This document shows, one piece after another, positions 7,894 to 15,026 of a stretch of DNA of 27,995 nucleotides. How positions within the stretch are numbered: the stretch's first letter is position 1; each line of letters opens with the position of its first letter. The position numbers were made by a program, and so were the translations under genes. The stretch comes from Selenomonas sp. (GTDB taxonomy: Bacteria > Bacillota_C > Negativicutes > Selenomonadales > Selenomonadaceae), in assembly GCF_024693525.1 (NCBI RefSeq), contig NZ_JAILKR010000093.1:1-27995 (forward strand), given 5' to 3'. The notes under the pieces are model-generated. The model saw only the letters and a program-made list of their open reading frames with translations, was not told the origin of the DNA and did not search any database.

Positions 7894-8603
7894 TGGATTA
7901 CAGACGGTTTATACCTAATCTTTGCACATCGATGAACTTGGTATTTGGTATGTGCTCTATTTTGGCAACTTATCGCGGAGACCTCATATGGGGCTCTATC
8001 TTCATTTTGCTGGCTCTGGTGGCCGACGGTCTCGATGGCCGTACGGCGCGTTTCTTTGGCGTGTCCAGCGAAATGGGCAAAGAGATGGACTCCCTTTGTG
8101 ATTTGGGTTCCTTTGGTATTGCACCGGGTTTTTTAGCTTGGGCCTTCGTGCTACATAACTATGATTTCCTCGGCATGGCAGTGGTTATCCTGTTCGCTGT
8201 CTGCGGCATGTGGCGCTTGGCTCGCTTTAACGTCAATGCCGATGTAGTTCATGGTTACTTTATGGGCTTGGCAATTCCGGCAGGCGGCAATATTGTTGCC
8301 ATGACGACGCTGCTGTTTGTGCTGTTAGGTATTGACCCCATGGGCTTTGGTTTGGCTTATCCTGTCCTTATGGCAATTGTCGGCTGGCTGATGGTGAGCC
8401 ACGTCCATTACCCGAACTTTAAAGGGGATGGGGCAGAGCCGATTTTCCTGGTCACAAAGGCTTTGGCGGCAGTCATGTTCGCCGCTATCCTTTGGTTTGG
8501 CCGCGAGGCTTTGCTGCCGGCGCTGGCAGTGGCAGTTTTCTGCACCTATGCCGTAGCTGGTATCGTAAACACACTGATTGCACTTTTTGCAAAGGAAGGC
8601 TGA
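7893..8603 (+). CDS. pssA: CDP-diacylglycerol--serine O-phosphatidyltransferase
   Basis: Makes phosphatidylserine from CDP-diacylglycerol and serine, the substrate of the Psd enzyme encoded just before it. The full CDP-alcohol phosphotransferase signature is visible, with Asp45, Asp48, Gly49, Ala52-Arg53, Gly62, Asp66 and Asp70 (DGLDGRTARFFGVSSEMGKE then MDSLCD). The 236-residue protein is otherwise highly hydrophobic with about six to eight membrane segments, as expected for the family. The start ATG overlaps the psd stop by one base. Membrane-embedded PssA of this kind is the Bacillus/archaeal type, not the soluble E. coli type. Confidence 0.94.
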   Translation: MDYRRFIPNLCTSMNLVFGMCSILATYRGDLIWGSIFILLALVADGLDGRTARFFGVSSEMGKEMDSLCDLGSFGIAPGFLAWAFVLHNYDFLGMAVVILFAVCGMWRLARFNVNADVVHGYFMGLAIPAGGNIVAMTTLLFVLLGIDPMGFGLAYPVLMAIVGWLMVSHVHYPNFKGDGAEPIFLVTKALAAVMFAAILWFGREALLPALAVAVFCTYAVAGIVNTLIALFAKEG

Positions 8604-8609
8604 TGATTT

Positions 8610-9872
8610 TTGTTTAATTATCCTTTTGATATCATCATGGTTCCCATGCAGATCATGATTTTCCTCTTTACGCTGTATTTTTTCGTCATTGGTTTCTGTG
8701 GTATGTGGCGCCGCGGTGAGACGAAAATCAAGACGCCGAAAAAGACGTTTGCGTTGATTGTTGCAGCCCATAACGAGCATGCTGTTATCGGCCAGCTTGT
8801 GGAGAATCTGCAGGGGCTTAACTACCCGAAGGATATGTATGATATCCATGTAATCGCGGATAACTGCACGGATAACACTGCTGAGATTGCCGCGAGTGCC
8901 GGTGCCATTGTCCACGAGCGCACCCATCCTACGAAAAAATCCAAGGGTTATGCCTTGGAGTGGATGTTTGACCGACTCTTCAAGATGGAAAAACAGTACG
9001 ATGCGGTTTGCGTATTTGATGCGGATAACTTGGTTCATCCGCAGTTTCTCATGGAGATGAATAATCGCCTTTGCAAGGGCGATAAAGTTATTCAGGGTTA
9101 TATGGATGCGAAGAATCCGTACGATACCTGGGTGGCTGGTACCTTTGCCATCGCTTTCTGGGTTATTTGCTACATTTCTCATCTGGCAAAATCCAACATC
9201 GGCCTTTCGGCCTGCCTCGGTGGCACAGGTATGTGCTTCTCCTCGGATATCCTCAAGGAACACGGTTGGAACGCAACCTGCCTGACGGAGGATATGGAGT
9301 TCACCATGAAGTGCATGGCTCAGGGCATCAAGACCAGCTGGGCTCATGATGCCATCATCTACGATGAAAAGCCGCTGACTTTCAAACAGTCCTGGAATCA
9401 GCGCAAGCGTTGGGCCCAGGGACAGTTCGATGTTGGTAACCGCTTCATTCCGAAGATGCTCAAAGCGGGGTGGAAACATAAGGATATCCGCATGTGGGAT
9501 GAATGCATTTATCTGATGCAGCCTCATTTCTTGATGATTTCTACCATTTTCATCATCATCAGCTATATTCAGCTGGGCTTTGAACCGTTCTACACGAACA
9601 TTTATAACTTCATGCCCTCTCAGCTTATGACGGCTATTATGCTTGGGCAGTACATCCTGCCAATGATTATCTTGATAAAGATTCGTGCCAAGTGGAAATC
9701 CTGGCTCTACATGCTGCTGTATCCGGTGTTCATTTACTCCTGGATTCCCATTATTTTCCTTGGGTTTATCAACCGCAACGACCACGAGTGGAGTCACACC
9801 CAGCATACCCGTGCTATGAGCATGGATGATATTGTTGGTAATGTCAAAAACACCAAAAATATTGGGCGTTAA
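8610..9872 (+). CDS. Membrane glycosyltransferase, family 2
   Basis: A 420-residue inner-membrane GT2 enzyme. One N-terminal membrane segment (about 10-30) is followed by a cytoplasmic GT-A domain with FALIVAAHNEHAVIGQLVENL, DNCTDNTAEIA, the metal-binding DAD in CVFDADN, TED in LTEDMEF, and the QxxRW motif as QRKRWAQGQ; two to three membrane segments close the protein. These are the marks of processive or membrane-coupled enzymes that extend a glycan or glycosylate a lipid. The start is a TTG six bases after pssA with AAGGAAGG upstream; an in-frame ATG nine codons later is possible. It is probably co-transcribed with psd-pssA. Product unknown. Confidence 0.85.
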   Translation: MFNYPFDIIMVPMQIMIFLFTLYFFVIGFCGMWRRGETKIKTPKKTFALIVAAHNEHAVIGQLVENLQGLNYPKDMYDIHVIADNCTDNTAEIAASAGAIVHERTHPTKKSKGYALEWMFDRLFKMEKQYDAVCVFDADNLVHPQFLMEMNNRLCKGDKVIQGYMDAKNPYDTWVAGTFAIAFWVICYISHLAKSNIGLSACLGGTGMCFSSDILKEHGWNATCLTEDMEFTMKCMAQGIKTSWAHDAIIYDEKPLTFKQSWNQRKRWAQGQFDVGNRFIPKMLKAGWKHKDIRMWDECIYLMQPHFLMISTIFIIISYIQLGFEPFYTNIYNFMPSQLMTAIMLGQYILPMIILIKIRAKWKSWLYMLLYPVFIYSWIPIIFLGFINRNDHEWSHTQHTRAMSMDDIVGNVKNTKNIGR

Positions 9873-9878
9873 AAAAAG

Positions 9879-9901
9879 CCTCCCTCTATGAGGGAGGTTT
9901 T
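9879..9901 (+). terminator. Intrinsic terminator after the psd-pssA-GT operon
   Basis: CCTCCCTC (9879-9886), a 3-base loop, then GAGGGAGG (9890-9897) and TTTT. A run of seven A before the stem gives a weaker reverse-strand version too. Confidence 0.85.
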
Positions 9902-9927
9902 GCCTTAAATTCGAAAGGAAGTATTTT

Positions 9928-10305
9928 ATGTATACGTTAAAAATAGAAGGTGCCTTTGAAGCCGCACATCATGTGGCAGGCTATCCGGGCAAGTGCGCCC
10001 GCCTGCATGGCCATAACTGGGTAGTGGAGGCCGTGGTTAAGGGAAAAGAACTAGATGAACTCGGCATGCTGATTGACTTTAAAGTTATGAAAAAAGAATT
10101 GGCAGATGTTCTGGAGCGCTTTGACCATCGTTATCTAAACGAACTGAAGCCCTTTGCCGATGGCGTAAATCCCACCGCAGAAAATCTGGCGCGGATTATC
10201 TTTGAAGAATTGGCTTGCCGTAAGGTGTTTGAACGGGATAGCGTGCTTTATGCCATTACAGTTTTTGAATCGCCGAAGTCCAGTGTAACTTATACGAAGG
10301 ATTAA
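9928..10305 (+). CDS. queD: 6-carboxytetrahydropterin synthase
   Basis: Second step of 7-deazaguanine (queuosine precursor) synthesis: turns dihydroneopterin triphosphate into 6-carboxy-tetrahydropterin in the cytoplasm. The 125-residue protein has the zinc histidines His15, His27 and His29 (AAHH and LHGHNW), the catalytic Cys23 (PGKCARLHGHNW), DFKVMK, FDHRYLN and the late glutamate in VFESP. Length is normal. A ribosome site AAAGGAAG precedes the ATG. queE follows after two bases, so the two form an operon; queC and queF are not in the window. I see no preQ1 riboswitch in the 27 bases between the preceding terminator and the start. Confidence 0.95.
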   Translation: MYTLKIEGAFEAAHHVAGYPGKCARLHGHNWVVEAVVKGKELDELGMLIDFKVMKKELADVLERFDHRYLNELKPFADGVNPTAENLARIIFEELACRKVFERDSVLYAITVFESPKSSVTYTKD

Positions 10306-10307
10306 CT

Positions 10308-11039
10308 ATGAAAGAGAATCTTATTGAAATTTTTTCGTCCATTCAAGGCGAAGGAAAATACGTTGGCTGCCGTCAAGTATTTGTACGGTTTGAAGGCTGC
10401 AATCTCGACTGCCGCTACTGTGATACGGAAAATACGCCTGGCAGTCATGTCCAGTGTGAGGTAGAAACTTATGCGGGCAGCCGGGAATTTGCCAAACTCC
10501 CCAATCCGCGTTCGGTGGGGCAGACCGCCATGGAAATCAACCGGCTCTGCAAAGAAGTTCCCCATCAGGCTGTGAGCTTCACCGGTGGCGAGCCCCTGTT
10601 GCATGCTGGTTATATCCGTGAGGTGGCAAAGGAAATTGAAGTGCCGGTGTTCCTGGAAACCAATGGCACCCTGCATGAGCAGCTGGCTGAAATCATCGAT
10701 TCCGTGGATATCATCAGCATGGATATCAAATTGCCGAGCGTTGTCAACGAACCACAGTGGGAGGCACATAAGCGCTTTATCGAAGTGGCCAAGGCCAAAG
10801 ATCTGTATATCAAACTGGTGGTAGGGGAGGAAACAACGGAAGAAGAATTCCGTAAGGCAATTGACCTAGTGGCCGAAACGGCACCCGAGACTCTGTTCAT
10901 CATCCAGCCTGTAACCCCATACGGCGGCTGTAAGGCGGCGAGCCCCGAAAAAATCCTCATCTGCCAGAATTATGCCCTGTCCAAACTTAAAGACGTCCGC
11001 GTAATCCCGCAGACCCATAAGATGATCGCGCAACTGTGA
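10308..11039 (+). CDS. queE: 7-carboxy-7-deazaguanine synthase (radical SAM)
   Basis: Third step of the same pathway: contracts 6-carboxytetrahydropterin to 7-carboxy-7-deazaguanine using S-adenosylmethionine and a [4Fe-4S] cluster. The cluster motif CX3CX2C is Cys31, Cys35, Cys38 (FEGCNLDCRYCDT); the amino-end IFSSIQGEGKYVG, the GGEP-type SAM loop (SFTGGEPLL) and FLETNGTL are typical. Total length 243. It starts two bases after queD stops and ends in a terminator shared in position with the convergent gene downstream. Confidence 0.95.
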   Translation: MKENLIEIFSSIQGEGKYVGCRQVFVRFEGCNLDCRYCDTENTPGSHVQCEVETYAGSREFAKLPNPRSVGQTAMEINRLCKEVPHQAVSFTGGEPLLHAGYIREVAKEIEVPVFLETNGTLHEQLAEIIDSVDIISMDIKLPSVVNEPQWEAHKRFIEVAKAKDLYIKLVVGEETTEEEFRKAIDLVAETAPETLFIIQPVTPYGGCKAASPEKILICQNYALSKLKDVRVIPQTHKMIAQL

Positions 11040-11085
11040 ATAGCAAGAATTTAGAAGAATATTTCCAGCAGTATATTGCTGAGGT

Positions 11086-11129
11086 AAAAGAGTCTTCAGG
11101 CTGGTAACCTGTGAGACTCTTTTATTTTT
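11086..11129. terminator. Terminator between queE and the convergent reductase gene
   Basis: A 10-bp stem AAAAGAGTCT/AGACTCTTTT (11086-11095 with 11114-11123) extended inward by CAGG/CCTG (11097-11100 with 11108-11111). T-rich tail on the + side and A-run on the left side mean it could end transcripts from both directions. Confidence 0.8.
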
Positions 11130-11150
11130 GTATCTATGCAAAGGATACGC

Positions 11151-12077
11151 TTAGCGGATATGATGTTCTTGGCCCCAATTGTCAACTTTTTGATAGAGCG
11201 GGGTGGGGACATTATATTTTTTTCCTAGGGCTACGATGCGAGAGACGAGACCGGAAAATTCCGAGGAGTTGCCAGCAAGGACGTCGCGCTGCATAGAGGT
11301 GCGGAGGCCGGGCTTGAAGGCATCAATCATTTTTAGACCCGTTTCCACCAAATCCTTTTCCCAGGTGATTCCCATGGCGTGGCCGATGGCTACGACTTCG
11401 CGAATCAGGCCGATGAAGAAATCACGCAAGGGGCCTTCGTGCTGGAAGTCATCACTGACGGCTTCGAAGTAGAGGCCAGCGGCGCCCATGGGGGAGACGA
11501 AGGCGAACTTCTGCAAGGCATCTCGTTGGATATGTTCGGTGAAATGTGCCTGGATGCCAGCATCCTGCATGATTTGTTCCAGTTCCTTGGCTTTGTTGGC
11601 CAGGCAGTTGTCCTGCCCGGGGCGGAATCCGTAGAATACCCGCAGAATTTTTTCTGGCTGGACGATGATGCCGGGACTTTCGATTTTGGCGAAGATATAC
11701 ATACAGCCGTCGAGGCAGGTGAGGCCAGGCAGAGCTTGTTGCATGACTTCACCGGTGCCGAATACATTTAGGATGGGGACGATGAGGGTCTCGGCATTGG
11801 CGGTGCGGCGGGCCAGGGCGATAGCATCGTCGATGTTGTAATATTTCACGCAGACTAGCATCACGTCAGGGGTGTCGGTATACTCCTCCATGGTGCAGGC
11901 TTTAGCTGGCTTTATGACAATATCGCCGCGGTGTTCCGTGCGGATAGTAAGCCCGTTTTGACGGATGGCCGCTAGATGGCTGCCGCGGGCGATAAAGGTT
12001 ACGTCCTGACCGATGCTGGCAAGATAAGCGCCCAAAGTTCCTCCTGTGCCGCCGGTGCCGACAATTGCAAATTTCAT
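11151..12077 (-). CDS. 2-dehydropantoate 2-reductase family protein
   Basis: The only convincing - strand gene. NADPH-dependent reduction of ketopantoate to pantoate (coenzyme A pathway) is the family's main reaction. I start at the CAT complement at 12075-12077, because GGAGGG lies seven bases before it; this yields 308 residues, near the 303 of E. coli PanE. The amino end KFAIVGTGGTGGTLGAYLA is the Rossmann nucleotide loop; VKYYNIDDAI, QKFAFVSPMGAA (with the catalytic lysine) and RTSMQRDVLAGNSSEFSGL, the C-terminal substrate region, follow. Family members often act on other 2-keto acids, so the panE name is not assigned with certainty. Confidence 0.88.
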   Translation of the reverse strand: MKFAIVGTGGTGGTLGAYLASIGQDVTFIARGSHLAAIRQNGLTIRTEHRGDIVIKPAKACTMEEYTDTPDVMLVCVKYYNIDDAIALARRTANAETLIVPILNVFGTGEVMQQALPGLTCLDGCMYIFAKIESPGIIVQPEKILRVFYGFRPGQDNCLANKAKELEQIMQDAGIQAHFTEHIQRDALQKFAFVSPMGAAGLYFEAVSDDFQHEGPLRDFFIGLIREVVAIGHAMGITWEKDLVETGLKMIDAFKPGLRTSMQRDVLAGNSSEFSGLVSRIVALGKKYNVPTPLYQKVDNWGQEHHIR

Positions 12078-12110
12078 GATAATCCCTCCAATTCGTTGGT
12101 GTATGTTTAC

Positions 12111-12139
12111 ATTGTAACAAATGGTTATGACGGGGGCAA
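12111..12139 (-). promoter_or_regulatory. Promoter of the reductase gene
   Basis: Read on the - strand: TTGCCC (12134-12139) and TACAAT (12111-12116) are separated by 17 bases, about 34 bases before the start codon. Confidence 0.6.
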
Positions 12140-12212
12140 GGTAAAGCCCAGGCAAAGTCGAGGAAGGTTTTCCCGATCATAACAGAATTTCATTTTTTTC
12201 TCAGAGAAATTT

Positions 12213-12221
12213 TGTTATAAT
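12213..12221 (+). promoter_or_regulatory. Extended -10 promoter of the LtaS-like gene
   Basis: TGTTATAAT (12213-12221) is an extended -10 with a consensus TATAAT. No clear -35 is visible at the correct distance, only a T-run, which fits an extended -10 promoter. It is divergent from the reductase promoter. Confidence 0.55.
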
Positions 12222-12256
12222 TTAATAGATTGTATTTCATTAAAGGTGGTTATTTT

Positions 12257-14191
12257 ATGCTTCGTTTTTGCCAGCCTTCGTTGCGGCCTGTGGGGCGTCT
12301 GGACATGTTACGGATTATGTTTGGCAGTTGGTTGATTTGGGAGAGCCTGATTCGCCTGCTGATTGGGATGCGGTTTTATTCGGAGTTATCCTGGAGTCCC
12401 TTGGATATATTGCGAACCTTTTTGCTAGGACTTATATATGATGCTTCCGCTGGCGTTTTTTTCTGTTTGCCCTTAGCACTCTTTTTCCTGCTGCCAGCAA
12501 AAGTTCTCTCGGCTAGTTGGGGAAAACGGTTGGGAAGAATCTTGGTATTCCTGCTAAATGGTTTTATGGTTGGCTCCGGTGTGACGCTCTTTTTCTATTT
12601 CCAGGAATTTCATACCTGTTTTAACTTTATTGCGGTAGATTATTTGATTTATTCCAGTGAAATGTTGGGGACGATTCAAGAGTCCTTTCCGTTGGGGATC
12701 CTTGTGCCCGTGATGCTCCTTTTTACAGGGGGGATAACTTGGCTCCAGCTTCGTCGACGGGAATTTGTTCCTCAGCGGCGGCATTGGCGGCAGTTTGTTA
12801 CTGCGGCTCTAGCGGTGGTTTTGCTGCCCGCAGCGGCGGCAGTGCTGCCGCAATCGGCATGGCGCATGCAGGTGGCGGCGGATAAAATCAATCAAGAGCT
12901 TGCCGGCAATGGCCCCTATGAATTTGTGCGTGCCTATTTCACCAATGAGCTGGATTATGATTCCTTTTATGCCAAGGAAGCCGACACGCAGGCTCTTTGT
13001 CAGCGGTTGCGCAGTGAGGTGAAGGGCAATAATGAAATCCTGCAGGGGGATGATGGGGTGACGCGCCGCGTGGAGAACCAGAATGAGCTCACGGGCAAGA
13101 ATCCCAATGTGGTGTTGATAACGGTGGAGAGTTTCAGCGCCGATTATGCAGGTTTTCTTGGTTTTGCCAACAGTCTGACCCCGAACCTGGATGAAGTGGC
13201 CCAAAAGTCTTTAAGCTTTACCCGCCTTTACGCAACGGGAACGCGGACGGTTCGCGGCCTTGAGGCACTGTCTCTTTCGGTGCCGCCAACGCCAGGACAA
13301 TCCATCGTTCGCCGTCAGGATAATAGCAACATGGAAGGCCTAGGGGATGTCTTCCGCCAGAATGGCTATCATACGGATTTCATCTATGGCGGCTATGGCT
13401 ATTTTGACAATATGAATGACTTTTTCGCGGGCAACGGTTATACCGTAAAGGATCGGAATGTTATCCCCGAAGAGGAAATCCACGATGAAACGGTTTGGGG
13501 CGTTCCCGATGAAATCCTCTTTGACCAAGTGGTAAAATCGTTGGATGAACATCAGGCAAAAGGGGAGCCTGCCTTCGAAATGGTGCTGACTACGTCAAAT
13601 CATCGGCCCTTCAAGTTCCCCAAAGGCCGCATTGATGCACCCCAGGGAGTGCGGAGCAGTGTAGTGCGCTATACCGATTGGGCCATCAAGGACTTTTTGG
13701 ACAAGGCGGCGAAAAAGCCATGGTTTGACAATACGGTATTTGTTATTGTGGCTGACCATCAGGCCCTAGCGGCTGGCAAGGCGGATTTGCCTGTCAACCG
13801 CTATCATATCCCGTGTTTGATTTACGCGCCGAAACTTATCAAGGCTGGTCAGTGCAATCGGTTGATGAGTCAGATTGATGTGGGGCCGACTTTGCTGGGG
13901 CTCCTGGGGATGTCGTACACCTCGCGGTTCTTTGGTCATGATGTGTTCAACGTACCTGAGTCAGCGGACCGGGCTTTCATCAGTACCTATCAGCTGCTGG
14001 GGTTAGTAAAGGATGACCAGCTTACCATTCTGTCACCCAATCAAGGAGTGAAATCCTATCGTATTAACGATTGGTCCAAGGCGGATTACACGCCCATTCC
14101 CACCAGCGAGGAAATGCGGCAGCAGGCCGTTTCCTGGTATCAGGGAGCCAATATGCTCTATCATGAGGGCTGGCTAAAAGCACCGCAGTAA
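12257..14191 (+). CDS. LtaS/MdoB-like phosphoglycerol transferase (sulfatase fold)
   Basis: A 644-residue membrane enzyme. I choose ATG 12257 because AAAGGTGG lies seven bases upstream; the in-frame ATG at 12230 has none. About five membrane segments fill residues 1-205, followed by an extracytoplasmic sulfatase-fold domain: VVLITVESFSADY (metal ligand Glu291), the nucleophile region ATGTRTVRGLEALSLSVPP (Thr329 or Thr331), TTSNHRPFKFP and VIVADHQ (metal ligands Asp-His). This is the arrangement of lipoteichoic acid synthase and of MdoB/OpgB phosphoglycerol transferases. In a diderm Firmicute the acceptor may be a glycan or lipid in the envelope; which one is not shown. It stands alone between a promoter and a terminator. 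Confidence 0.88.
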   Translation: MLRFCQPSLRPVGRLDMLRIMFGSWLIWESLIRLLIGMRFYSELSWSPLDILRTFLLGLIYDASAGVFFCLPLALFFLLPAKVLSASWGKRLGRILVFLLNGFMVGSGVTLFFYFQEFHTCFNFIAVDYLIYSSEMLGTIQESFPLGILVPVMLLFTGGITWLQLRRREFVPQRRHWRQFVTAALAVVLLPAAAAVLPQSAWRMQVAADKINQELAGNGPYEFVRAYFTNELDYDSFYAKEADTQALCQRLRSEVKGNNEILQGDDGVTRRVENQNELTGKNPNVVLITVESFSADYAGFLGFANSLTPNLDEVAQKSLSFTRLYATGTRTVRGLEALSLSVPPTPGQSIVRRQDNSNMEGLGDVFRQNGYHTDFIYGGYGYFDNMNDFFAGNGYTVKDRNVIPEEEIHDETVWGVPDEILFDQVVKSLDEHQAKGEPAFEMVLTTSNHRPFKFPKGRIDAPQGVRSSVVRYTDWAIKDFLDKAAKKPWFDNTVFVIVADHQALAAGKADLPVNRYHIPCLIYAPKLIKAGQCNRLMSQIDVGPTLLGLLGMSYTSRFFGHDVFNVPESADRAFISTYQLLGLVKDDQLTILSPNQGVKSYRINDWSKADYTPIPTSEEMRQQAVSWYQGANMLYHEGWLKAPQ

Positions 14192-14204
14192 AGACCATCA
14201 CAAG

Positions 14205-14228
14205 AAGAGGCCGAAAAGGCCTCTTTTT
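14205..14228 (+). terminator. Intrinsic terminator after the LtaS-like gene
   Basis: AAGAGGCC/GGCCTCTT (14205-14212 with 14218-14225), a 5-base A-rich loop and a run of T to 14228. Confidence 0.9.
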
Positions 14229-14263
14229 ACTATTCAAATTTGTTGTAAAATTAAGAATATCCA

Positions 14264-14293
14264 TTGAAAATACAAGGGGGCATGGGGTATAAT
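14264..14293 (+). promoter_or_regulatory. Promoter of mgsA
   Basis: TTGAAA (14264-14269) and TATAAT (14288-14293) with 18 bases between them, 37 bases before the mgsA start codon. Confidence 0.65.
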
Positions 14294-14330
14294 ATAGAAG
14301 TTAATAAAATTAGTTGGAAAGGGTGGTTTC

Positions 14331-14711
14331 ATGCAGACCATTGCACTTATTGCACACGACAAGAAAAAAGAAGAAATGCTCGATTTTGTCAGTCATCATC
14401 AGGACCTCCTCAAACATTTCCATTTGATTGCTACTCGGACAACTGGAACGCTGATTAACGAAAACTATCAGCTGAATGTGGAAACCATGATGTCGGGCCC
14501 TTTAGGCGGCGATCAGCAGATTGGTGCCCGGGTGGCTACGGAACAGGTGGATTACGTCATTTTCCTGCGTGACCCGCTGACGTCCCAGCCCCACGAGCCA
14601 GATATCAATGCCCTGCTTCGCCTCTGCGATGTGCACAACATCCCCTTGGCAACCAACCGTAGGAGCGCCCATATCCTGCTCCAGTATGCGGATAAGAAAC
14701 TCAACGCCTAA
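14331..14711 (+). CDS. mgsA: Methylglyoxal synthase
   Basis: Turns dihydroxyacetone phosphate into methylglyoxal and phosphate, a bypass of lower glycolysis used under phosphate limitation or sugar-phosphate stress. The 126-residue protein carries every catalytic residue known from the E. coli enzyme, shifted by ten: His9, Asp61 ([11 protein letters not shown]), Asp81 (FLRDPL), His88 and Asp91 (PHEPD). ATRTTGT is the phosphate-binding loop. It is shorter than the 152-residue E. coli protein at both ends but complete in the core. The ribosome site is AAAGGGTGG. No clear terminator follows; the next unit has its own promoter. Confidence 0.96.
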   Translation: MQTIALIAHDKKKEEMLDFVSHHQDLLKHFHLIATRTTGTLINENYQLNVETMMSGPLGGDQQIGARVATEQVDYVIFLRDPLTSQPHEPDINALLRLCDVHNIPLATNRRSAHILLQYADKKLNA

Positions 14712-14717
14712 AAAAAC

Positions 14718-14746
14718 TTGAATAAAAGGTCCATATCTCTTACAAT
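14718..14746 (+). promoter_or_regulatory. Promoter of the 28-residue membrane protein gene
   Basis: TTGAAT (14718-14723) and TACAAT (14741-14746) with exactly 17 bases between, seven bases after mgsA stops. Confidence 0.6.
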
Positions 14747-14811
14747 GAAATTGATGGGGATTACCCGCTATCACACCGAGCCCAAAGTGACCCAAGGAGG
14801 TAACGAACAAC

Positions 14812-14898
14812 ATGGTACCATCATACGTGTGGCTGATTCTGGCAGTAGTGGCAACGCTTATCACTTACTGGGTAGAATACGGTCAAGACGAAGACTGA
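14812..14898 (+). CDS. Small single-pass membrane protein, 28 residues
   Basis: Not a recognised family. The ORF begins MVPSYVWLILAVVATLITYW and ends with a charged tail of acidic residues (EYGQDED). A near-perfect ribosome site AAGGAGGT (14794-14801) lies ten bases before the ATG, a good sigma-70 type promoter lies 66 bases upstream, and a clean terminator starts 18 bases after the stop. These three signals around one short ORF make a real gene likely. The single hydrophobic stretch (about residues 5-20) would span the membrane, with the acidic tail on one side. Function unknown; many such proteins bind and tune a larger membrane complex. Confidence 0.7.
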   Translation: MVPSYVWLILAVVATLITYWVEYGQDED

Positions 14899-14916
14899 GA
14901 GATTGGACTTCGAAGA

Positions 14917-14942
14917 ACGCAGCTGATTCGGCTGCGTTTTTT
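14917..14942 (+). terminator. Intrinsic terminator after the small membrane protein gene
   Basis: ACGCAGC/GCTGCGT (14917-14923 with 14931-14937), 7-base loop, and six T. Confidence 0.85.
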
Positions 14943-14948
14943 ATTTTC

Positions 14949-15009
14949 CTTTTGACAAAAATTAGTACCTGGTATAAAATTAGTATCAGGTACTAATTTT
15001 TGTCAAAAG
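14949..15009. promoter_or_regulatory. Promoter inside a perfect 23-bp inverted repeat (FapR-like operator)
   Basis: Two perfect 23-bp arms (14949-14971 and 14987-15009) flank a 15-base centre. A consensus -35 TTGACA (14952-14957) lies in the left arm and TAAAAT (14975-14980) in the centre, 17 bases apart. Within the structure are two overlapping-type 17-base boxes: TTAGTACCTGGTATAAA (14962-14978) and TTAGTATCAGGTACTAA (14981-14997); the second is a good palindrome (TTAGTA and TACTAA around five bases). TTAGTACC-type palindromes are typical of FapR, the malonyl-CoA-sensing lipid regulator of Firmicutes. That match is from memory and the regulator gene is not in the window. Confidence 0.6.
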
Positions 15010-15026
15010 AGAAAAGAGTGATAAAA

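Noticed and set aside
8325..9806. A 493-codon open frame on the - strand
   Set aside because: It lies antisense over the GT2 glycosyltransferase and the end of pssA, both with full family motifs. Its translation has no recognisable domain and no ribosome site; it is a by-product of codon bias.
9902..9927. preQ1 riboswitch before queD
   Set aside because: Only 26 bases separate the terminator from the start codon, too few for the aptamer and expression platform, and no characteristic C-rich loop is seen.
11379..11771. A 130-codon + strand frame
   Set aside because: It is the reverse of the reductase gene, whose nucleotide-binding loop, ribosome site and promoter are clear on the - strand.
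14949..15009. Inverted repeat as an insertion-sequence end or a terminator
   Set aside because: There is no transposase gene, no T-run in a fitting position, and the arms enclose a good promoter; an operator explains it better.
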